A stretch of 64,000 nucleotides of DNA. It comes from Oceanimonas aquatica (GTDB taxonomy: Bacteria > Pseudomonadota > Gammaproteobacteria > Enterobacterales > Aeromonadaceae). How positions within the stretch are numbered: position 1 is the first letter of the stretch; every line of letters begins with the position of its first letter. Under the pieces are notes generated by a model. It was not told where the DNA came from and searched no databases. It saw only the letters and a list, made by a program, of their open reading frames with translations. Positions 52,953 through 64,000 of the stretch are shown in pieces. A program made the position numbers and the translations under genes. The stretch is taken from the NCBI RefSeq assembly GCF_030732065.1, contig NZ_JAVBHX010000003.1, positions 186,001 to 250,000 of the forward strand, read 5' to 3'.

Positions 52953-54285
52953 AAATCGTACGTAACCGCCGTATCAACAAACAAGCCGCTATGGTCAAGC
53001 CTACCAGAAAACCCAGCCAGAAGCCGTGGGGGCCCATGGCCGGCACCAGCCAGTCGGTGAGGCCCAGCACCATGCCTACGGGCAGGCCGCACAACCAGTA
53101 AGCCAGCAGCGTAATATAGAAAATGACCTGAGTATCCTTGTAGCCCCGCAGGGCGGCGGCGGTGATCACCTGTACCGAGTCGGAAATCTGATACAGCGAC
53201 GCCAGCAGCAGCAGGCTGGCGGCCAGCTCCAGCACATAGGTGTCATCGGTATAGATACCGCTGATCCAGTAGCGTGACAGAGCGGTGGCCAGTGCCGTGG
53301 CTACCGCCAGCAAGGCACCAAAACCAATGCCCGTCAGGCTGGCGATTCTGGCCTGGTCGGCCAGCCCTTCCCCCAGGCTGTGGCCCACGCGAATGGTCAG
53401 TGCCATGCCCAGGCTTAACGGCAGCATGAAGATCATGCTGGAGAAGTTGATGGCTATCTGGTGGCCGGCCACTACGTCGGCGCCAAGCGGTGCCAGCAGC
53501 AGGGCGACCACGGTAAACAGGGTCACTTCACAGAAAATGGCCATGGCAATGGGAAAGCCCAGTCGAAAGATGCGGCCGATGCGGGCCATGTCCGGCGCGC
53601 TGAGGGCGGCGAATACCGCAAAGCGGTTAAGCAAGGCCGAGCGTTGAGTGTAAACGACCATGGCGATCAGCATGGCCCAGAACACCAGCGCCGAGGCATA
53701 GCCACAGCCCACCCCGCCCAGCTGAGGCAGGCCGAGCTTGCCGTGGATCAGCACATAGTTGGCGGGCACGTTCACCGCCAGGCCAATAAAGCCGATCACC
53801 ATGGTTGGGCGAGTGTGCGACAGTCCTTCACTGAAATTGCGCAGCACCTGATAAAGGGCATAGGCGGGCATGCCCCAGAGAATGCCGTGCAGGTAGCCGG
53901 TGGTTTTTTCCGCCAGCAGGGGCTCCACGTCCATCCAGTGCAGCACCATGGGAGAAAAATACAGGGCCAGCCAGGCGGGAACCATCACCAGCAGCGTCAG
54001 CCAGAATCCCTGGTGTACGGCCCCGGCCACCTCGTCGTGGCGACGGGCGCCATTGAGTTGAGATATGATGGGGGTCAGTGCCATGACCACCCCCTGTACC
54101 AGCAGAATGATCGGCAGCCAGAAGCTGGTGGCCACCGCCACGGCCGCCATGTCGGTGGCACTGATCTGCCCGGCCATCACGGTATCCACAAAGCTCATGG
54201 TGGTTTGCGCCACCTGGGCCACCAGAATGGGGCCACATAGCCGCAGCAGGTGCCGGGTTTCGGCCAGAAAAGGGGTAAAGGACAT
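52897..54285 (-). CDS. MATE family multidrug efflux protein (NorM/MdtK-type)
   Basis: The 462-residue membrane protein has twelve helices, with VAQVAQTTMSFVDTVMAGQI near residue 19, GLAVNVPANYVLIHGKLGLP near 165 and the late QVITAAALRGYKDTQVIFYI. It resembles E. coli MdtK (NorM), a Na+/H+-coupled exporter of quinolones and cationic drugs. ATG 54285 is chosen to match the MdtK N-terminus; an ATG five codons earlier is also possible. Divergent from ribE. Confidence 0.9.
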   Translation of the reverse strand: MSFTPFLAETRHLLRLCGPILVAQVAQTTMSFVDTVMAGQISATDMAAVAVATSFWLPIILLVQGVVMALTPIISQLNGARRHDEVAGAVHQGFWLTLLVMVPAWLALYFSPMVLHWMDVEPLLAEKTTGYLHGILWGMPAYALYQVLRNFSEGLSHTRPTMVIGFIGLAVNVPANYVLIHGKLGLPQLGGVGCGYASALVFWAMLIAMVVYTQRSALLNRFAVFAALSAPDMARIGRIFRLGFPIAMAIFCEVTLFTVVALLLAPLGADVVAGHQIAINFSSMIFMLPLSLGMALTIRVGHSLGEGLADQARIASLTGIGFGALLAVATALATALSRYWISGIYTDDTYVLELAASLLLLASLYQISDSVQVITAAALRGYKDTQVIFYITLLAYWLCGLPVGMVLGLTDWLVPAMGPHGFWLGFLVGLTIAACLLIRRLRTIYERVHHRDNAGLPLVDGL

Positions 54286-54445
54286 GCGTCTTTCGCTCAT
54301 GAAAAAATGCCGTCGGCGTGAATGGCCGGCGCGAATGAATGACCGGAGAGTGGTACGATGTCGGGGAATCGCCACAGGCCGTGAATATAACGGTTGCCGG
54401 CGTTTTTTCCCATTATTTTAAACTGCTTTGATATGGATTTACGCG

Positions 54446-55054
54446 ATGTTTACCGGAATTGTGCAGGGGCAGGGCACCCTGCTGACCATCATTGAAAAAG
54501 CCGATTTTCGTACGCATGTGGTGGCCATGCCCGCCGAGCTGCTGCCCGGCCTGGCGTTGGGTGCCTCTGTAGCCCATAACGGCTGCTGCCTGACCGTGAC
54601 CGCCATCGATGGTGAACGGGTCAGTTTCGATCTGATGCAGGAAACCCTGAGGGTCACCAATCTGGGGCAGCTCAAAGAAGGAGACAGGGTTAATCTGGAG
54701 CGGGCGGCCCGCTTTGGTGATGATATTGGTGGTCATGCCATGTCGGGGCACATTATGGGCATGAGTGAGTTGCTGGAGCGCATTGACACCGACACCAATA
54801 CCACCCTGCGTTTTGCGGTGCCCGAAGACCTGGGCAAATACCTGTTTACCAAGGGGTATATCGGTATTGATGGCATTAGCCTGACGCTGGGAGAGGTGAG
54901 CGCCGAGCATTTTGTGGTACATCTTATTCCCGAAACCCTGGCCCGCACCAACCTGGGGGTGGTGCAGCCCGGCTACCGGGCCAATATTGAAGTAGATCCG
55001 CAAACCCAGGCCATTGTAGACACGGTGGAGCGGGTGCTCGCAAGCCAGAAATAA
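54446..55054 (+). CDS. ribE: Riboflavin synthase alpha subunit
   Basis: The 202-residue enzyme starts MFTGIVQGQGTLLTIIEKAD and is built from two lumazine-binding repeats, the second beginning near residue 97 (GGHAMSGHIMGMSELLE). It forms riboflavin and a pyrimidine from two lumazines. No FMN riboswitch is seen upstream. The gene is called ribC or ribE depending on the organism. Confidence 0.96.
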   Translation: MFTGIVQGQGTLLTIIEKADFRTHVVAMPAELLPGLALGASVAHNGCCLTVTAIDGERVSFDLMQETLRVTNLGQLKEGDRVNLERAARFGDDIGGHAMSGHIMGMSELLERIDTDTNTTLRFAVPEDLGKYLFTKGYIGIDGISLTLGEVSAEHFVVHLIPETLARTNLGVVQPGYRANIEVDPQTQAIVDTVERVLASQK

Positions 55055-55061
55055 GGTAAAG

Positions 55062-55085
55062 GCCGGGGTGAGCCCGGCTTTTTTT
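55062..55085 (+). terminator. Terminator after ribE
   Basis: GCCGGG and CCCGGC with a GTGAG loop, followed by seven T, eight bases after the stop codon. Confidence 0.85.
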
Positions 55086-55134
55086 ATCGCGGCATTATTA
55101 TGCCAACATAGAAACAGTGTTCTACACACATTTA

Positions 55135-55338
55135 CTAAAAATACTGCTCGTCGTCGGCATCCACCCGAACCTCAACTTCATCACTGTCTTCATGGCAGAC
55201 CAGCTTGATGTGCATGGCATTGCAGCAGGCCTGACAGTCTTCGTAGTAATCCTGATCACCCCCGGAGGCATCCACTTCAATACGGGTATGGTGACCGCAA
55301 TGAGGGCAGAGGATGGTTTGCTCAAAATAGTCACGCAT
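55135..55338 (-). CDS. CPXCG motif cysteine-rich protein
   Basis: The 67-residue protein reads MRDYFEQTILCPHCGHHTRI with the CPHCG motif, then DYYEDCQACCN, four Cys suited to one zinc. Its acidic tail (DEVEVRVDADDEQYF) is typical of the family, whose function is unknown. A ribosome binding site (aggagaa) precedes ATG 55338. It follows the SDR gene on the same strand. Confidence 0.92.
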   Translation of the reverse strand: MRDYFEQTILCPHCGHHTRIEVDASGGDQDYYEDCQACCNAMHIKLVCHEDSDEVEVRVDADDEQYF

Positions 55339-55363
55339 GGCGGTTCTCCTGATAATGGCGTGA

Positions 55364-56110
55364 TCAGGCCTCGGGCAGACTTTGACAGGAACGGCCGCCG
55401 TCCAGGGCGATGATCTGGCCGGTAAGGTAATCCGGCCCCTCAAGCAGGAAGGCGACGGTATCGGCAATTTCCTGAGGGCTGCCCAGCCGGCCCATGGGCA
55501 CCGAACCCAGCACCCGTCGCTTTTGCGCTTCATTGAGCTCGTGCTCGGGCCAGATAATGGGGCCGGGGGCAATGCCATTCACCCGTATATCGGGTGCCAG
55601 CTCGGCTGCCAGGGCTCGGGTCAGGGTGGCCAGCGCGTTTTTGGCCATGCTGTAGGGAAGGTGATGGCGCAGGCCGTTGGCGGCGTGAATATCCACCATG
55701 TTGACAATGGCGCCTTTTTCCCGTTTGAGGGCCGGGGTTAGTGCCTGACTCAGCAGCAGGGGCGCGGCGGCATTGGTGGCAGAAAGTTCCAGCCACTGGG
55801 CCGGCGTGATGTCACCAAAACGGCTGGGATAAAAAGCGGAGGCATTATTGACCAGAGCGCTGAGACGGCCAAAACAGCTCAGAGCCCGGTCGGCCATGGC
55901 GTTGATGTCGTCAAGGCGGGTCAGATCCTGCTGTAATAAACGAACACTGTCGGGGCGGGCCCGGTTAAGGCTGCTGGCCAGGGCGCTGGCGTCCTGTTCA
56001 CTGTGGTGATAGTGCATGATCAGGTTATAACCCTGAGCATGCAGGCAACGACTGATTTCCGCACCAATGCGCCTGGCGGCGCCGGTGATCAACACCACGG
56101 GTTGCGACAT
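55364..56110 (-). CDS. Pteridine-reductase-type short-chain dehydrogenase
   Basis: The 248-residue Rossmann enzyme has TGAARRIG at residues 9-16, NNASAFYPS near 88, the catalytic Asp and Tyr-x-x-x-Lys (YSMAK) and GIAPGPIIWPE near 180, the pattern of PTR1/FolM pteridine reductases. It probably reduces dihydrofolate or dihydrobiopterin. It starts eight bases after the fructosamine kinase gene. Confidence 0.9.
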   Translation of the reverse strand: MSQPVVLITGAARRIGAEISRCLHAQGYNLIMHYHHSEQDASALASSLNRARPDSVRLLQQDLTRLDDINAMADRALSCFGRLSALVNNASAFYPSRFGDITPAQWLELSATNAAAPLLLSQALTPALKREKGAIVNMVDIHAANGLRHHLPYSMAKNALATLTRALAAELAPDIRVNGIAPGPIIWPEHELNEAQKRRVLGSVPMGRLGSPQEIADTVAFLLEGPDYLTGQIIALDGGRSCQSLPEA

Positions 56111-56118
56111 GGCTTCTC

Positions 56119-56982
56119 CTAGCTGGCGATAATGTTTAACAGGCTGGCCTTGGCCTGTTTCAGGTAAGGCTGGCCAAACAGGTTAACGTGATTGAGCAGG
56201 TGGTAAAGGTTGTAGATTTCACGCCGGGCCCGGTAGCCTTCTTCCCGGGGCCAGACCGCGTCATAGCCCTGGTAGAACACGCTGGGGAACTGGCCAAACA
56301 GCTCGGTCATGGCGATATCGGTTTCACGATCACCAAAGTAACTGGCCGGATCAAACAACACTCCCTGTCGCTCACAAAAACCAAGGTTGCCACGCCACAA
56401 ATCCCCGTGCAACAGGCAAGCGGTGGGCTGGTGACTGGCCAGACGGTTCTTGATGGCTCCCACAATCTCCTCAATGTCGCCAAAGTGTATATTTTTGTCT
56501 TCCAGCAGTTGTAATTGCCAGCCGATACGTTGCTCGGCAAAAAAAGTGGCCCACTTCTTGTGCCAGGCGTTGGGCTGCACCGTGGTGCCGATAAAATTGT
56601 CTTCATCCCAGCCGTACATGGGCTGGGTGCTGCCCCGGTGCAGGTGAGCCAGTTGCCGGCCCAGCATGTGCCAGCCCTGCTCGTCGGCGTCACCGAGCTC
56701 CAGATATTCCAGTACCAGAAAGCTGCTGCTGACGGTGGTGCCGCAACAGACTGGCCGCGGCACTTTCAGGGTCTGGCTGTTGACCAGGTGCTCCAGGCTC
56801 ATCCATTCGGCGCGGAACATATCGACGGCGGCACGGTCATTGAGTTTAACGAAATAGCTGTTGTGGCCATTGCTGATGCGAAACGCCTGGTTGATATCGC
56901 CCCCGCTCAGGGGGGTACGCTCAACTATGCTGAATTCGGTATTGATGGCTTCGCTGATCTGACTGGCAATGACGGGCCACAT
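56119..56982 (-). CDS. Fructosamine kinase family protein (YniA-like)
   Basis: The 287-residue protein has an aminoglycoside-phosphotransferase-like kinase fold with FVKLNDRAAVDMFRAEWMSL near residue 34, LLHGDLWRGN (catalytic Asp) near 192 and DPASYFGDRETDIAMTELFG. It would phosphorylate glycated amines for deglycation. ATG 56982 is chosen because it gives the E. coli YniA length (286); the frame remains open upstream. Confidence 0.92.
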   Translation of the reverse strand: MWPVIASQISEAINTEFSIVERTPLSGGDINQAFRISNGHNSYFVKLNDRAAVDMFRAEWMSLEHLVNSQTLKVPRPVCCGTTVSSSFLVLEYLELGDADEQGWHMLGRQLAHLHRGSTQPMYGWDEDNFIGTTVQPNAWHKKWATFFAEQRIGWQLQLLEDKNIHFGDIEEIVGAIKNRLASHQPTACLLHGDLWRGNLGFCERQGVLFDPASYFGDRETDIAMTELFGQFPSVFYQGYDAVWPREEGYRARREIYNLYHLLNHVNLFGQPYLKQAKASLLNIIAS

Positions 56983-57072
56983 AGCAATTTCACTCCACGG
57001 TGCCGGGTTTTGCCACCAGTATAGGCTAAAAGCCGGCACGTCCGGGGCTGAGCGGCAACAAGGTGAATCATC

Positions 57073-57519
57073 ATGATAGAACGACTGAAACAATGGCTGG
57101 CGGGCGGCAAGGACGAGGAGCCCCTGCCGATGCAGGAAGAAGTGGCGGTGGCGGCGCTGCTGAGTGAAGTGATGCTGGCCGACGGTAAGGTCAGCGAGGT
57201 CGAGCGGCAACGGCTGGAGAGCCTGTTGGCCCGGTTATTCGGCCAGACCCAGAGCGAGGTGCACGACTGGCTGAAGCAGGGCAGGGCGCGGCAGGAGGAA
57301 GCGGTGTCACTGTATGAATTCACCTCTCATCTTAAGGAACTGCCAGTGCCCCAGCGGGAAGCCATTCTGCTGGCCCTGTGGCACATGGCCCTGGCCGATG
57401 GCGAGCTGGACCCTCAGGAAGAGGCCATTGTGCGTCAGGTGGCCGAGCTTCTTTACATTCCTCACAGCCGCTTTATTCGGCTCAAGCACCGGGCCGAAGA
57501 AGACCAGCCCGCCCGCTGA
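57073..57519 (+). CDS. TerB family protein
   Basis: The 148-residue, all-alpha protein has the TerB/DjlA N-terminal-type pattern with two acidic metal sites, SEVMLADGKVSEVERQRLES and HMALADGELDPQEEAIVRQV. Such proteins are linked to tellurite resistance or membrane chaperones; no ter genes are near, so this is a stand-alone family member. Confidence 0.88.
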   Translation: MIERLKQWLAGGKDEEPLPMQEEVAVAALLSEVMLADGKVSEVERQRLESLLARLFGQTQSEVHDWLKQGRARQEEAVSLYEFTSHLKELPVPQREAILLALWHMALADGELDPQEEAIVRQVAELLYIPHSRFIRLKHRAEEDQPAR

Positions 57520-57670
57520 CGTCCACGGCGCATGGCGGGCGTCCATGAATTCTGTTAATCTCTGCGCTCCCGACCTGTGCCGCCGGCTAGAACCCATTGC
57601 GTGCCAGGCTGGCCGAGTAACGCCAGATGGTCGGGATATCGAATGACACAACCGTTTTTCATACATACAT

Positions 57671-57691
57671 GTGCGCTTTGGTAGGGTGCAC
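57671..57691 (+). promoter_or_regulatory. Candidate tRNA-Thr-mimic operator upstream of thrS
   Basis: GTGCGC and GTGCAC close a 9-base loop TTTGGTAGG that contains TTGGTA, the anticodon loop of tRNA-Thr(GGU). It lies 19-39 bases before the thrS ATG, just before the Shine-Dalgarno aagga. In E. coli ThrRS represses its own translation by binding such a mimic; this is inferred here. Confidence 0.5.
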
Positions 57692-57709
57692 CACTGTCAA
57701 GGACATTTC

Positions 57710-59644
57710 ATGCCGACAATTACCCTTCCCGATGGCAGCCAACGCCATTTCGAGAACCCCGTTACCATCATGGACGTTGCCCAGGACATCGGTCCGGGCC
57801 TGGCCAAGGCCTGCATCGCCGGCCGCATCGACGGTGAGCTGGCGGATGCCTGTGAGCTGATCAGCCACGACGCCACCCTGTCGATCATTACTGCCCGGGA
57901 TCAGGATGGTCTGGAGATCATTCGCCATTCCTGCGCCCACCTGATGGGTCATGCCATCAAACAGCTGTGGCCCGAAACCCGCATGGCCATTGGCCCGGTG
58001 ATCGAAAACGGCTTCTATTACGATGTGGACCTCGAGCATACCCTGACCGAGGAAGACATTCAGAAGCTCGAAACCCGCATGCTGGAGCTGGCCAAAACCG
58101 AATATGCGGTGATCAAGAAAAAGGTCAGCTGGCAGGAAGCCCGGGATACCTTCGCCCGTCGGCATGAGTCTTATAAAATCGAGATCCTCGATCAGAACGT
58201 GAGCCAGAACGACAAGCCCGGTCTGTATCACCACGAGGAATACATCGACATGTGCCGGGGACCGCACGTGCCCAACATGCGCTTCTGCCAGCATTTCAAG
58301 CTGCAGAAAGTGTCCGGCGCCTACTGGCGCGGCGACTCCAAGAACAAGATGCTGCAGCGCATTTACGGTACCGCCTGGGGTGACAAGAAGGCACTCAAGT
58401 CCTACCTGGTGCAGCTGGAAGAAGCCGCCAAGCGCGACCACCGCAAGATCGGCAAGCAGCTCGACCTGTATCACATGCAGGAAGAAGCCCCGGGCATGGT
58501 GTTCTGGCACAACGACGGCTGGACCATCTTCCGCGAGCTGGAAACCTTTGTGCGCGACAAGCTGCGGGAATACCATTACGAAGAGGTGAAAGGCCCCTTC
58601 ATGATGGACCGGGTGCTGTGGGAAAAGTCCGGCCACTGGGACAAGTACGCCGAGAACATGTTCACCACCCATTCCGAGAGCCGGGACTACGCCATCAAGC
58701 CGATGAACTGCCCGGGTCACGTGCAGATCTTCAATCAGGGGCTCAAGTCCTACCGGGACCTGCCCCTGCGTATGGCCGAGTTCGGTTGCTGCCACCGCAA
58801 CGAGCCGAGCGGTGCCCTGCACGGCCTGATGCGGGTGCGTGGTTTTACTCAGGATGATGCCCATATCTTCTGTACCGAAGATCAAATCCAGAGCGAAGTG
58901 TCCGCCTGTATCAAGATGGTGTACGACACCTACGAGACCTTTGGCTTCACCAATATCGCGGTCAAGCTTTCCACCCGTCCGGAGCAGCGCATCGGCAACG
59001 ACGAGATCTGGGACAAGGCCGAGCTGGCCCTGGAAGAGGCACTCAAGGCCTACGGCATCGAATACGAGCTGCAGCCGGGCGAGGGCGCCTTCTATGGCCC
59101 CAAGATTGAGTTTACCCTGCACGACTGCCTCAACCGGGCCTGGCAGTGCGGTACCGTTCAGCTCGACTTCGCTCTGCCCGGACGTCTGGGTGCCAGCTAC
59201 GTGGGCGAAGACAACGAGCGCCATGTGCCGGTGATGATTCACCGCGCCATTCTGGGCTCCATCGAGCGGTTCATCGGTATTCTTATCGAAGAGTACGCCG
59301 GGCTGTTCCCGACCTGGCTGGCTCCCACCCAGGCGGTGGTGCTCAATATTACCGATAACCAGGCCGAATATGCGAAAAACCTGGTCGAGTCCCTCAATAA
59401 TGTTGGCATTCGGGCCAAGGCGGACTTGAGAAATGAGAAAATTGGCTTTAAAATCCGCGAGCATACTCTTAAGCGGGTACCTTTCATGCTGGTATGCGGC
59501 GACAAAGAAGTCGAAGCCGGCAAGGTAGCAGTTCGTACCCGAAAAGGGCAGGATCTGGGAACCTTTGATGTTGACGCGCTGACCGCGCTCATCAAGGAAG
59601 AGGTTCAGACCCGCGGAAAGAAAACAGTGGAGGATAGGTTATAA
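57710..59644 (+). CDS. thrS: Threonyl-tRNA synthetase
   Basis: The 644-residue class II synthetase has the TGS domain ([20 protein letters not shown]), editing domain (with the [10 protein letters not shown] and CRGPH motifs), the catalytic core with zinc Cys334 in MNCPGH, and a C-terminal anticodon-binding domain. ATG 57710 has aagga upstream. Its stop overlaps the start codon of infC. Confidence 0.98.
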   Translation: MPTITLPDGSQRHFENPVTIMDVAQDIGPGLAKACIAGRIDGELADACELISHDATLSIITARDQDGLEIIRHSCAHLMGHAIKQLWPETRMAIGPVIENGFYYDVDLEHTLTEEDIQKLETRMLELAKTEYAVIKKKVSWQEARDTFARRHESYKIEILDQNVSQNDKPGLYHHEEYIDMCRGPHVPNMRFCQHFKLQKVSGAYWRGDSKNKMLQRIYGTAWGDKKALKSYLVQLEEAAKRDHRKIGKQLDLYHMQEEAPGMVFWHNDGWTIFRELETFVRDKLREYHYEEVKGPFMMDRVLWEKSGHWDKYAENMFTTHSESRDYAIKPMNCPGHVQIFNQGLKSYRDLPLRMAEFGCCHRNEPSGALHGLMRVRGFTQDDAHIFCTEDQIQSEVSACIKMVYDTYETFGFTNIAVKLSTRPEQRIGNDEIWDKAELALEEALKAYGIEYELQPGEGAFYGPKIEFTLHDCLNRAWQCGTVQLDFALPGRLGASYVGEDNERHVPVMIHRAILGSIERFIGILIEEYAGLFPTWLAPTQAVVLNITDNQAEYAKNLVESLNNVGIRAKADLRNEKIGFKIREHTLKRVPFMLVCGDKEVEAGKVAVRTRKGQDLGTFDVDALTALIKEEVQTRGKKTVEDRL

Positions 59645-60183
59645 AAGGCGCCAAAAAAGGGGGCAAGCCCGCTCCCCGTAATCGACTGAATGAAGAAATC
59701 CGACTGAAAGAAGTTCGTCTGGTCGGCCTGGAAGGTGAAGCATTGGGGGTCGTGTCCATCAATGAGGCACTGAGCGCTGCCAGCGAGGCGGGCGTCGATC
59801 TGGTGGAAATCAGTCCCAATGCCGAGCCTCCCGTTTGCCGAATTATGGATTACGGCAAGTTCCTTTACGAAAAAAGTAAAGCGACCAAGGAACAGAAGAA
59901 AAAGCAGAAACAAATCCAGGTCAAGGAAGTTAAATTCCGGCCCGGTACCGATGAAGGCGACTATCAGGTAAAGCTACGCAACCTGATTCGCTTTTTGGAA
60001 GAAGGCAACAAGGCCAAAGTCACGCTGCGTTTCCGCGGTCGTGAAATGGCGCACCAGGAGATCGGCTTTGATCTGCTTAACCGCATCAAGACCGAACTTG
60101 AAGAGCTGGCCGTGGTTGAATCCTTTCCCAAGCTGGAAGGTCGCCAGGCAGTGATGGTGCTTGCCCCTAAAAAGAAACAGTAA
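59641..60183 (+). CDS. infC: Translation initiation factor IF-3 (AUA start)
   Basis: The 180-residue IF-3 aligns with E. coli from the first residue, (M)[19 protein letters not shown]. The only possible start is ATA 59641-59643: a stop (TAG 59635) lies two codons upstream in frame, and ggagg sits seven bases before it. E. coli infC uses AUU, and rare starts allow IF-3 to reject its own mRNA. The start overlaps the thrS stop codon. N- and C-terminal domains are complete. Confidence 0.95.
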   Translation: MKGAKKGGKPAPRNRLNEEIRLKEVRLVGLEGEALGVVSINEALSAASEAGVDLVEISPNAEPPVCRIMDYGKFLYEKSKATKEQKKKQKQIQVKEVKFRPGTDEGDYQVKLRNLIRFLEEGNKAKVTLRFRGREMAHQEIGFDLLNRIKTELEELAVVESFPKLEGRQAVMVLAPKKKQ

Positions 60184-60255
60184 GGTCAACAAGTAGCCGG
60201 GCGCTGCGCCCGGCTCACCTTGCCTGTTGTTGTTATTAACAATGCGGAGTATTTC

Positions 60256-60453
60256 ATGCCTAAGATGAAATCCAACAAGGGCGCTGCAAAGCGCTTCAAG
60301 AAGACCGGCTCTGGTGGCTTTAAGCGCAAGCAGTCCCACCTGCGTCACATCCTCACCAAGAAAAGCACCAAGCGTAAGCGTCAGCTGCGCGGTAAGTGTC
60401 TGGTAGCGGCGTCTGACGTTGCCCAGATCAAATCCATGCTGCCCACCGCTTAA
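60256..60453 (+). CDS. rpmI: 50S ribosomal protein L35
   Basis: The 65-residue basic protein reads [20 protein letters not shown], the L35 signature, with the [15 protein letters not shown] segment. ATG 60256 gives the exact E. coli length. It lies between infC and rplT as in other gammaproteobacteria. Confidence 0.98.
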   Translation: MPKMKSNKGAAKRFKKTGSGGFKRKQSHLRHILTKKSTKRKRQLRGKCLVAASDVAQIKSMLPTA

Positions 60454-60467
60454 GAGGAGAGTGAACA

Positions 60468-61962
<1,495 letters not shown>

Positions 61963-61977
61963 GCGGCAGGAGCAATA

Positions 61978-64000
61978 ATGAAGTTTTCAAAATCATGGCT
62001 GGATGAATGGATCAACACCGGTCTTAACGCCGAGGCGCTTGCCGAGCAGATCACCATGGCCGGACTGGAAGTGGACGGAATCGAGCCGGTGGCCGGTGAC
62101 TTTTCTCAGGTAGTCGTAGGTGAGGTGGTGGAGTGCGGCCAGCACCCCGACGCCGACAAGCTGCGCGTGACCAAAATCAACGTGGGCGCCGACGAGCTGC
62201 TCGATATCGTCTGTGGCGCGCCCAACTGCCGCCAGGGCCTGAAAGTGGCAGTGGCCGTGGTCGGTGCCGTGCTGCCCGGCGACTTCAAGATCAAGAAGGC
62301 CAAGCTGCGCGGTCAGCCGTCTCACGGCATGCTGTGCTCCTACGGCGAGTTGGGCATTGACGTGGAATCCGACGGTATCATCGAACTGCCTGCCGATGCG
62401 CCTGTCGGTACCGACGTACGTGACTACCTGGCGCTGAACGATGTCACCATTGAAGTGGATCTGACTCCCAACCGCGCCGACTGCCTGAGCCTGGCCGGCC
62501 TGGCCCGGGAAGTGGGTGTACTCAACAACCAGGACGTGGCCTGGCCCGAGATCGCCGCCGTGCCGGCCAGCATCGATGACCGCCTCGACATTCGCCTGAA
62601 CGCGCCCGCCGCCTGCCCGCGTTACCTGGGCCGGGTAGTGAAGAACATCAACGTCAAGGCCGAAACCCCGCTGTGGATGCAGGAAAAACTGCGCCGCAGC
62701 GGTATTCGCAGCATCGATCCGGTGGTGGACATCACCAACTTCGTGCTGCTGGAATGGGGTCAGCCCATGCACGCCTTTGACCTCGCTACCCTGAAGGGCG
62801 GAATCACGGTTCGTCAGGCCGAGCAGGACGAAAAGCTGACCCTGCTCGACGGCAATGAAGTGAGCCTGAATGCCGATACCCTGGTGATCGCCGACAACGA
62901 ACGTCCGGTGGCCATGGCCGGCATCTTCGGTGGTGAAGCCACCGGTGTGACCGAGGCCACCCAGGACGTATTGCTGGAGTGCGCCTTCTTCAGCCCGCTG
63001 GCCATCACCGGCCGCGCCCGCAGCTATGGCCTGCACACCGATTCTTCCCACCGCTTTGAGCGTGGCGTCGATTACCGGCTGCAGCACAAGGTGATGGAAC
63101 GGGCCACCGCATTGCTGCTGGAGATCTGTGGCGGTGAAGCCGGCCCGGTGATTGAAGCCGTGTCAGAGGCCGATCTGCCCCAGGCCGCCACCGTGCCGCT
63201 GCGCCATGCCAAGCTGAACCGGCTGATCGGCATTGATATCGAGGCCGGTCAGGTCACCGAAATGCTGACCCGGCTGGGACTGGACGTCACCACCACCGCC
63301 GACGGCTGGAGCGTGCAGGTTCCGAGCTACCGCTTTGACATCGCCATCGAAGAAGACCTGGTGGAAGAAGTGGCCCGGATTTATGGCTACAACAATATTC
63401 CCGACGTGGCGCCGCGTGCCAGTCTGTCCATGTCATCCCACCGCGAAGCGCAACTGCCGCTGAACCGGCTGAAGGATGCCCTGGTCGATTTGGGCTACCA
63501 GGAAGCCATCACCTACAGTTTTGTGGATCCGGCTCAGCAGCAACTGCTGTTCCCGAACGCCGAGCACATGGTGCTGCCGAACCCCATCGCCGCCGACATG
63601 TCTGCCATGCGTCTGTCGCTGTGGCCGGGCCTTATTCAGGCGGCGGTGTACAACCAGAACCGTCAGCAGTCGCGGCTGCGCCTGTTTGAACAGGGGCTGA
63701 CCTTTGTGCCCGACGACACCGCTGAAAACGGCGTGCGCCAGACGCCGGTACTGGCCGGCCTGGTGCTGGGCCCGGTGGTGGACGAGCACTGGAGCATGAG
63801 CAGCCAAGGCGCCGACTTCTTTGATGTCAAGGGTGACGTGGAAAGCCTGCTGGCACTCAGTGCCGATGAGCTGGCCTTCAGCGTCGAGCGGGCCGAACTG
63901 TCTGCCCTGCACCCGGGCCAGTCTGCACGCCTGCTGCGCAACGGCCAGCCGGTAGGGCATTTTGGCGCCCTGCATCCGAGCCTGCTGAAAAAGCTGGGCC
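61978..64000 (+). CDS. pheT: Phenylalanyl-tRNA synthetase beta subunit, 5' part
   Basis: The frame starts [20 protein letters not shown] and is open to the window end, giving 674 residues of the usual ~795. It includes the OB-fold ([20 protein letters not shown]), the B3/B4 editing domain ([11 protein letters not shown]) and much of the catalytic-like core ([13 protein letters not shown]). The missing part is mainly the anticodon-recognising end. Confidence 0.97.
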   Translation, partial: MKFSKSWLDEWINTGLNAEALAEQITMAGLEVDGIEPVAGDFSQVVVGEVVECGQHPDADKLRVTKINVGADELLDIVCGAPNCRQGLKVAVAVVGAVLPGDFKIKKAKLRGQPSHGMLCSYGELGIDVESDGIIELPADAPVGTDVRDYLALNDVTIEVDLTPNRADCLSLAGLAREVGVLNNQDVAWPEIAAVPASIDDRLDIRLNAPAACPRYLGRVVKNINVKAETPLWMQEKLRRSGIRSIDPVVDITNFVLLEWGQPMHAFDLATLKGGITVRQAEQDEKLTLLDGNEVSLNADTLVIADNERPVAMAGIFGGEATGVTEATQDVLLECAFFSPLAITGRARSYGLHTDSSHRFERGVDYRLQHKVMERATALLLEICGGEAGPVIEAVSEADLPQAATVPLRHAKLNRLIGIDIEAGQVTEMLTRLGLDVTTTADGWSVQVPSYRFDIAIEEDLVEEVARIYGYNNIPDVAPRASLSMSSHREAQLPLNRLKDALVDLGYQEAITYSFVDPAQQQLLFPNAEHMVLPNPIAADMSAMRLSLWPGLIQAAVYNQNRQQSRLRLFEQGLTFVPDDTAENGVRQTPVLAGLVLGPVVDEHWSMSSQGADFFDVKGDVESLLALSADELAFSVERAELSALHPGQSARLLRNGQPVGHFGALHPSLLKKLG

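Noticed and set aside
54301-54445. FMN riboswitch upstream of ribE
   Set aside because: The conserved riboswitch core is not seen, and the interval is short and taken up by divergent starts.

Overview
The window is a chromosomal segment of a GC-rich (roughly 60% by eye) gammaproteobacterium. The his operon order hisGDCBHAFI with a His-rich leader peptide, thrS-infC-rpmI-rplT-pheST, minCDE followed by ycgL/ycgM/ycgN, yoaA-tsaB-rnd, fadR next to dsbB, and the prkA-yeaH-spoVR operon together suggest an Aeromonadales-type marine bacterium (Oceanimonas, Oceanisphaera or Zobellella are my best guesses). The genus is an inference from gene content only.

Layout. 1-1.6 kb: end of a Fic protein, a DUF503 protein and a DsbA/FrnE-type oxidoreductase. 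1.77-10.57 kb: a chromosomal integron. A 325-residue IntI-type integrase on the minus strand, with a LexA-like box at its promoter, faces an attI-like junction at 3051. At least five cassettes follow on the plus strand: (1) a CsaA-like tRNA-binding protein; (2) an unrecognised two- or three-gene cassette; (3) a PutAbiC-type abortive-infection membrane protein; (4) a two-gene SIR2-HerA anti-phage system; (5) an HNH endonuclease. The first seven bases of cassettes 1 to 4 are complementary to the start of their own attC, which shows that each is a genuine cassette unit. An intact IS3-family element sits inside the attC after SIR2-HerA, and the end of a second, related element truncates the last attC. 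At least two, possibly four, of the five cassettes look like phage-defence or nuclease functions, so the array reads as a small defence island.

10.7-16.2 kb: a three-gene operon built round a cytochrome b561/molybdopterin oxidoreductase fusion, a DKNYY-repeat protein and two GNAT acetyltransferases. 16.2-23.8 kb: repeats, then the complete histidine operon with leader, attenuator and promoter. 24.2-29.3 kb: a run of small envelope and stress proteins (porin, lipoprotein, CsbD, HiPIP, DUF3309, SYLF, Thivi_2564-type, BON). 29.4-34.8 kb: a Crp/Fnr regulator, a substrate-binding lipoprotein translationally coupled to a PhnD-PAS-GGDEF diguanylate cyclase, and a ZIP transporter.

34.9-51.2 kb: housekeeping genes (yoaA, tsaB, rnd, minCDE, ycgLMN, dsbB, fadR, spoVR-yeaH-prkA, azoR, beta-alanine aminotransferase). 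51.5-57.5 kb: three tRNA-Val(GAC) genes, DUF3080 lipoprotein, MATE pump, riboflavin synthase, a CPXCG protein, a pteridine-reductase-type SDR, fructosamine kinase and a TerB protein. 57.7-64 kb: thrS (with a tRNA-Thr anticodon-like hairpin before its start), infC (AUA start), rpmI, rplT, pheS and the 5' part of pheT, which runs off the window.
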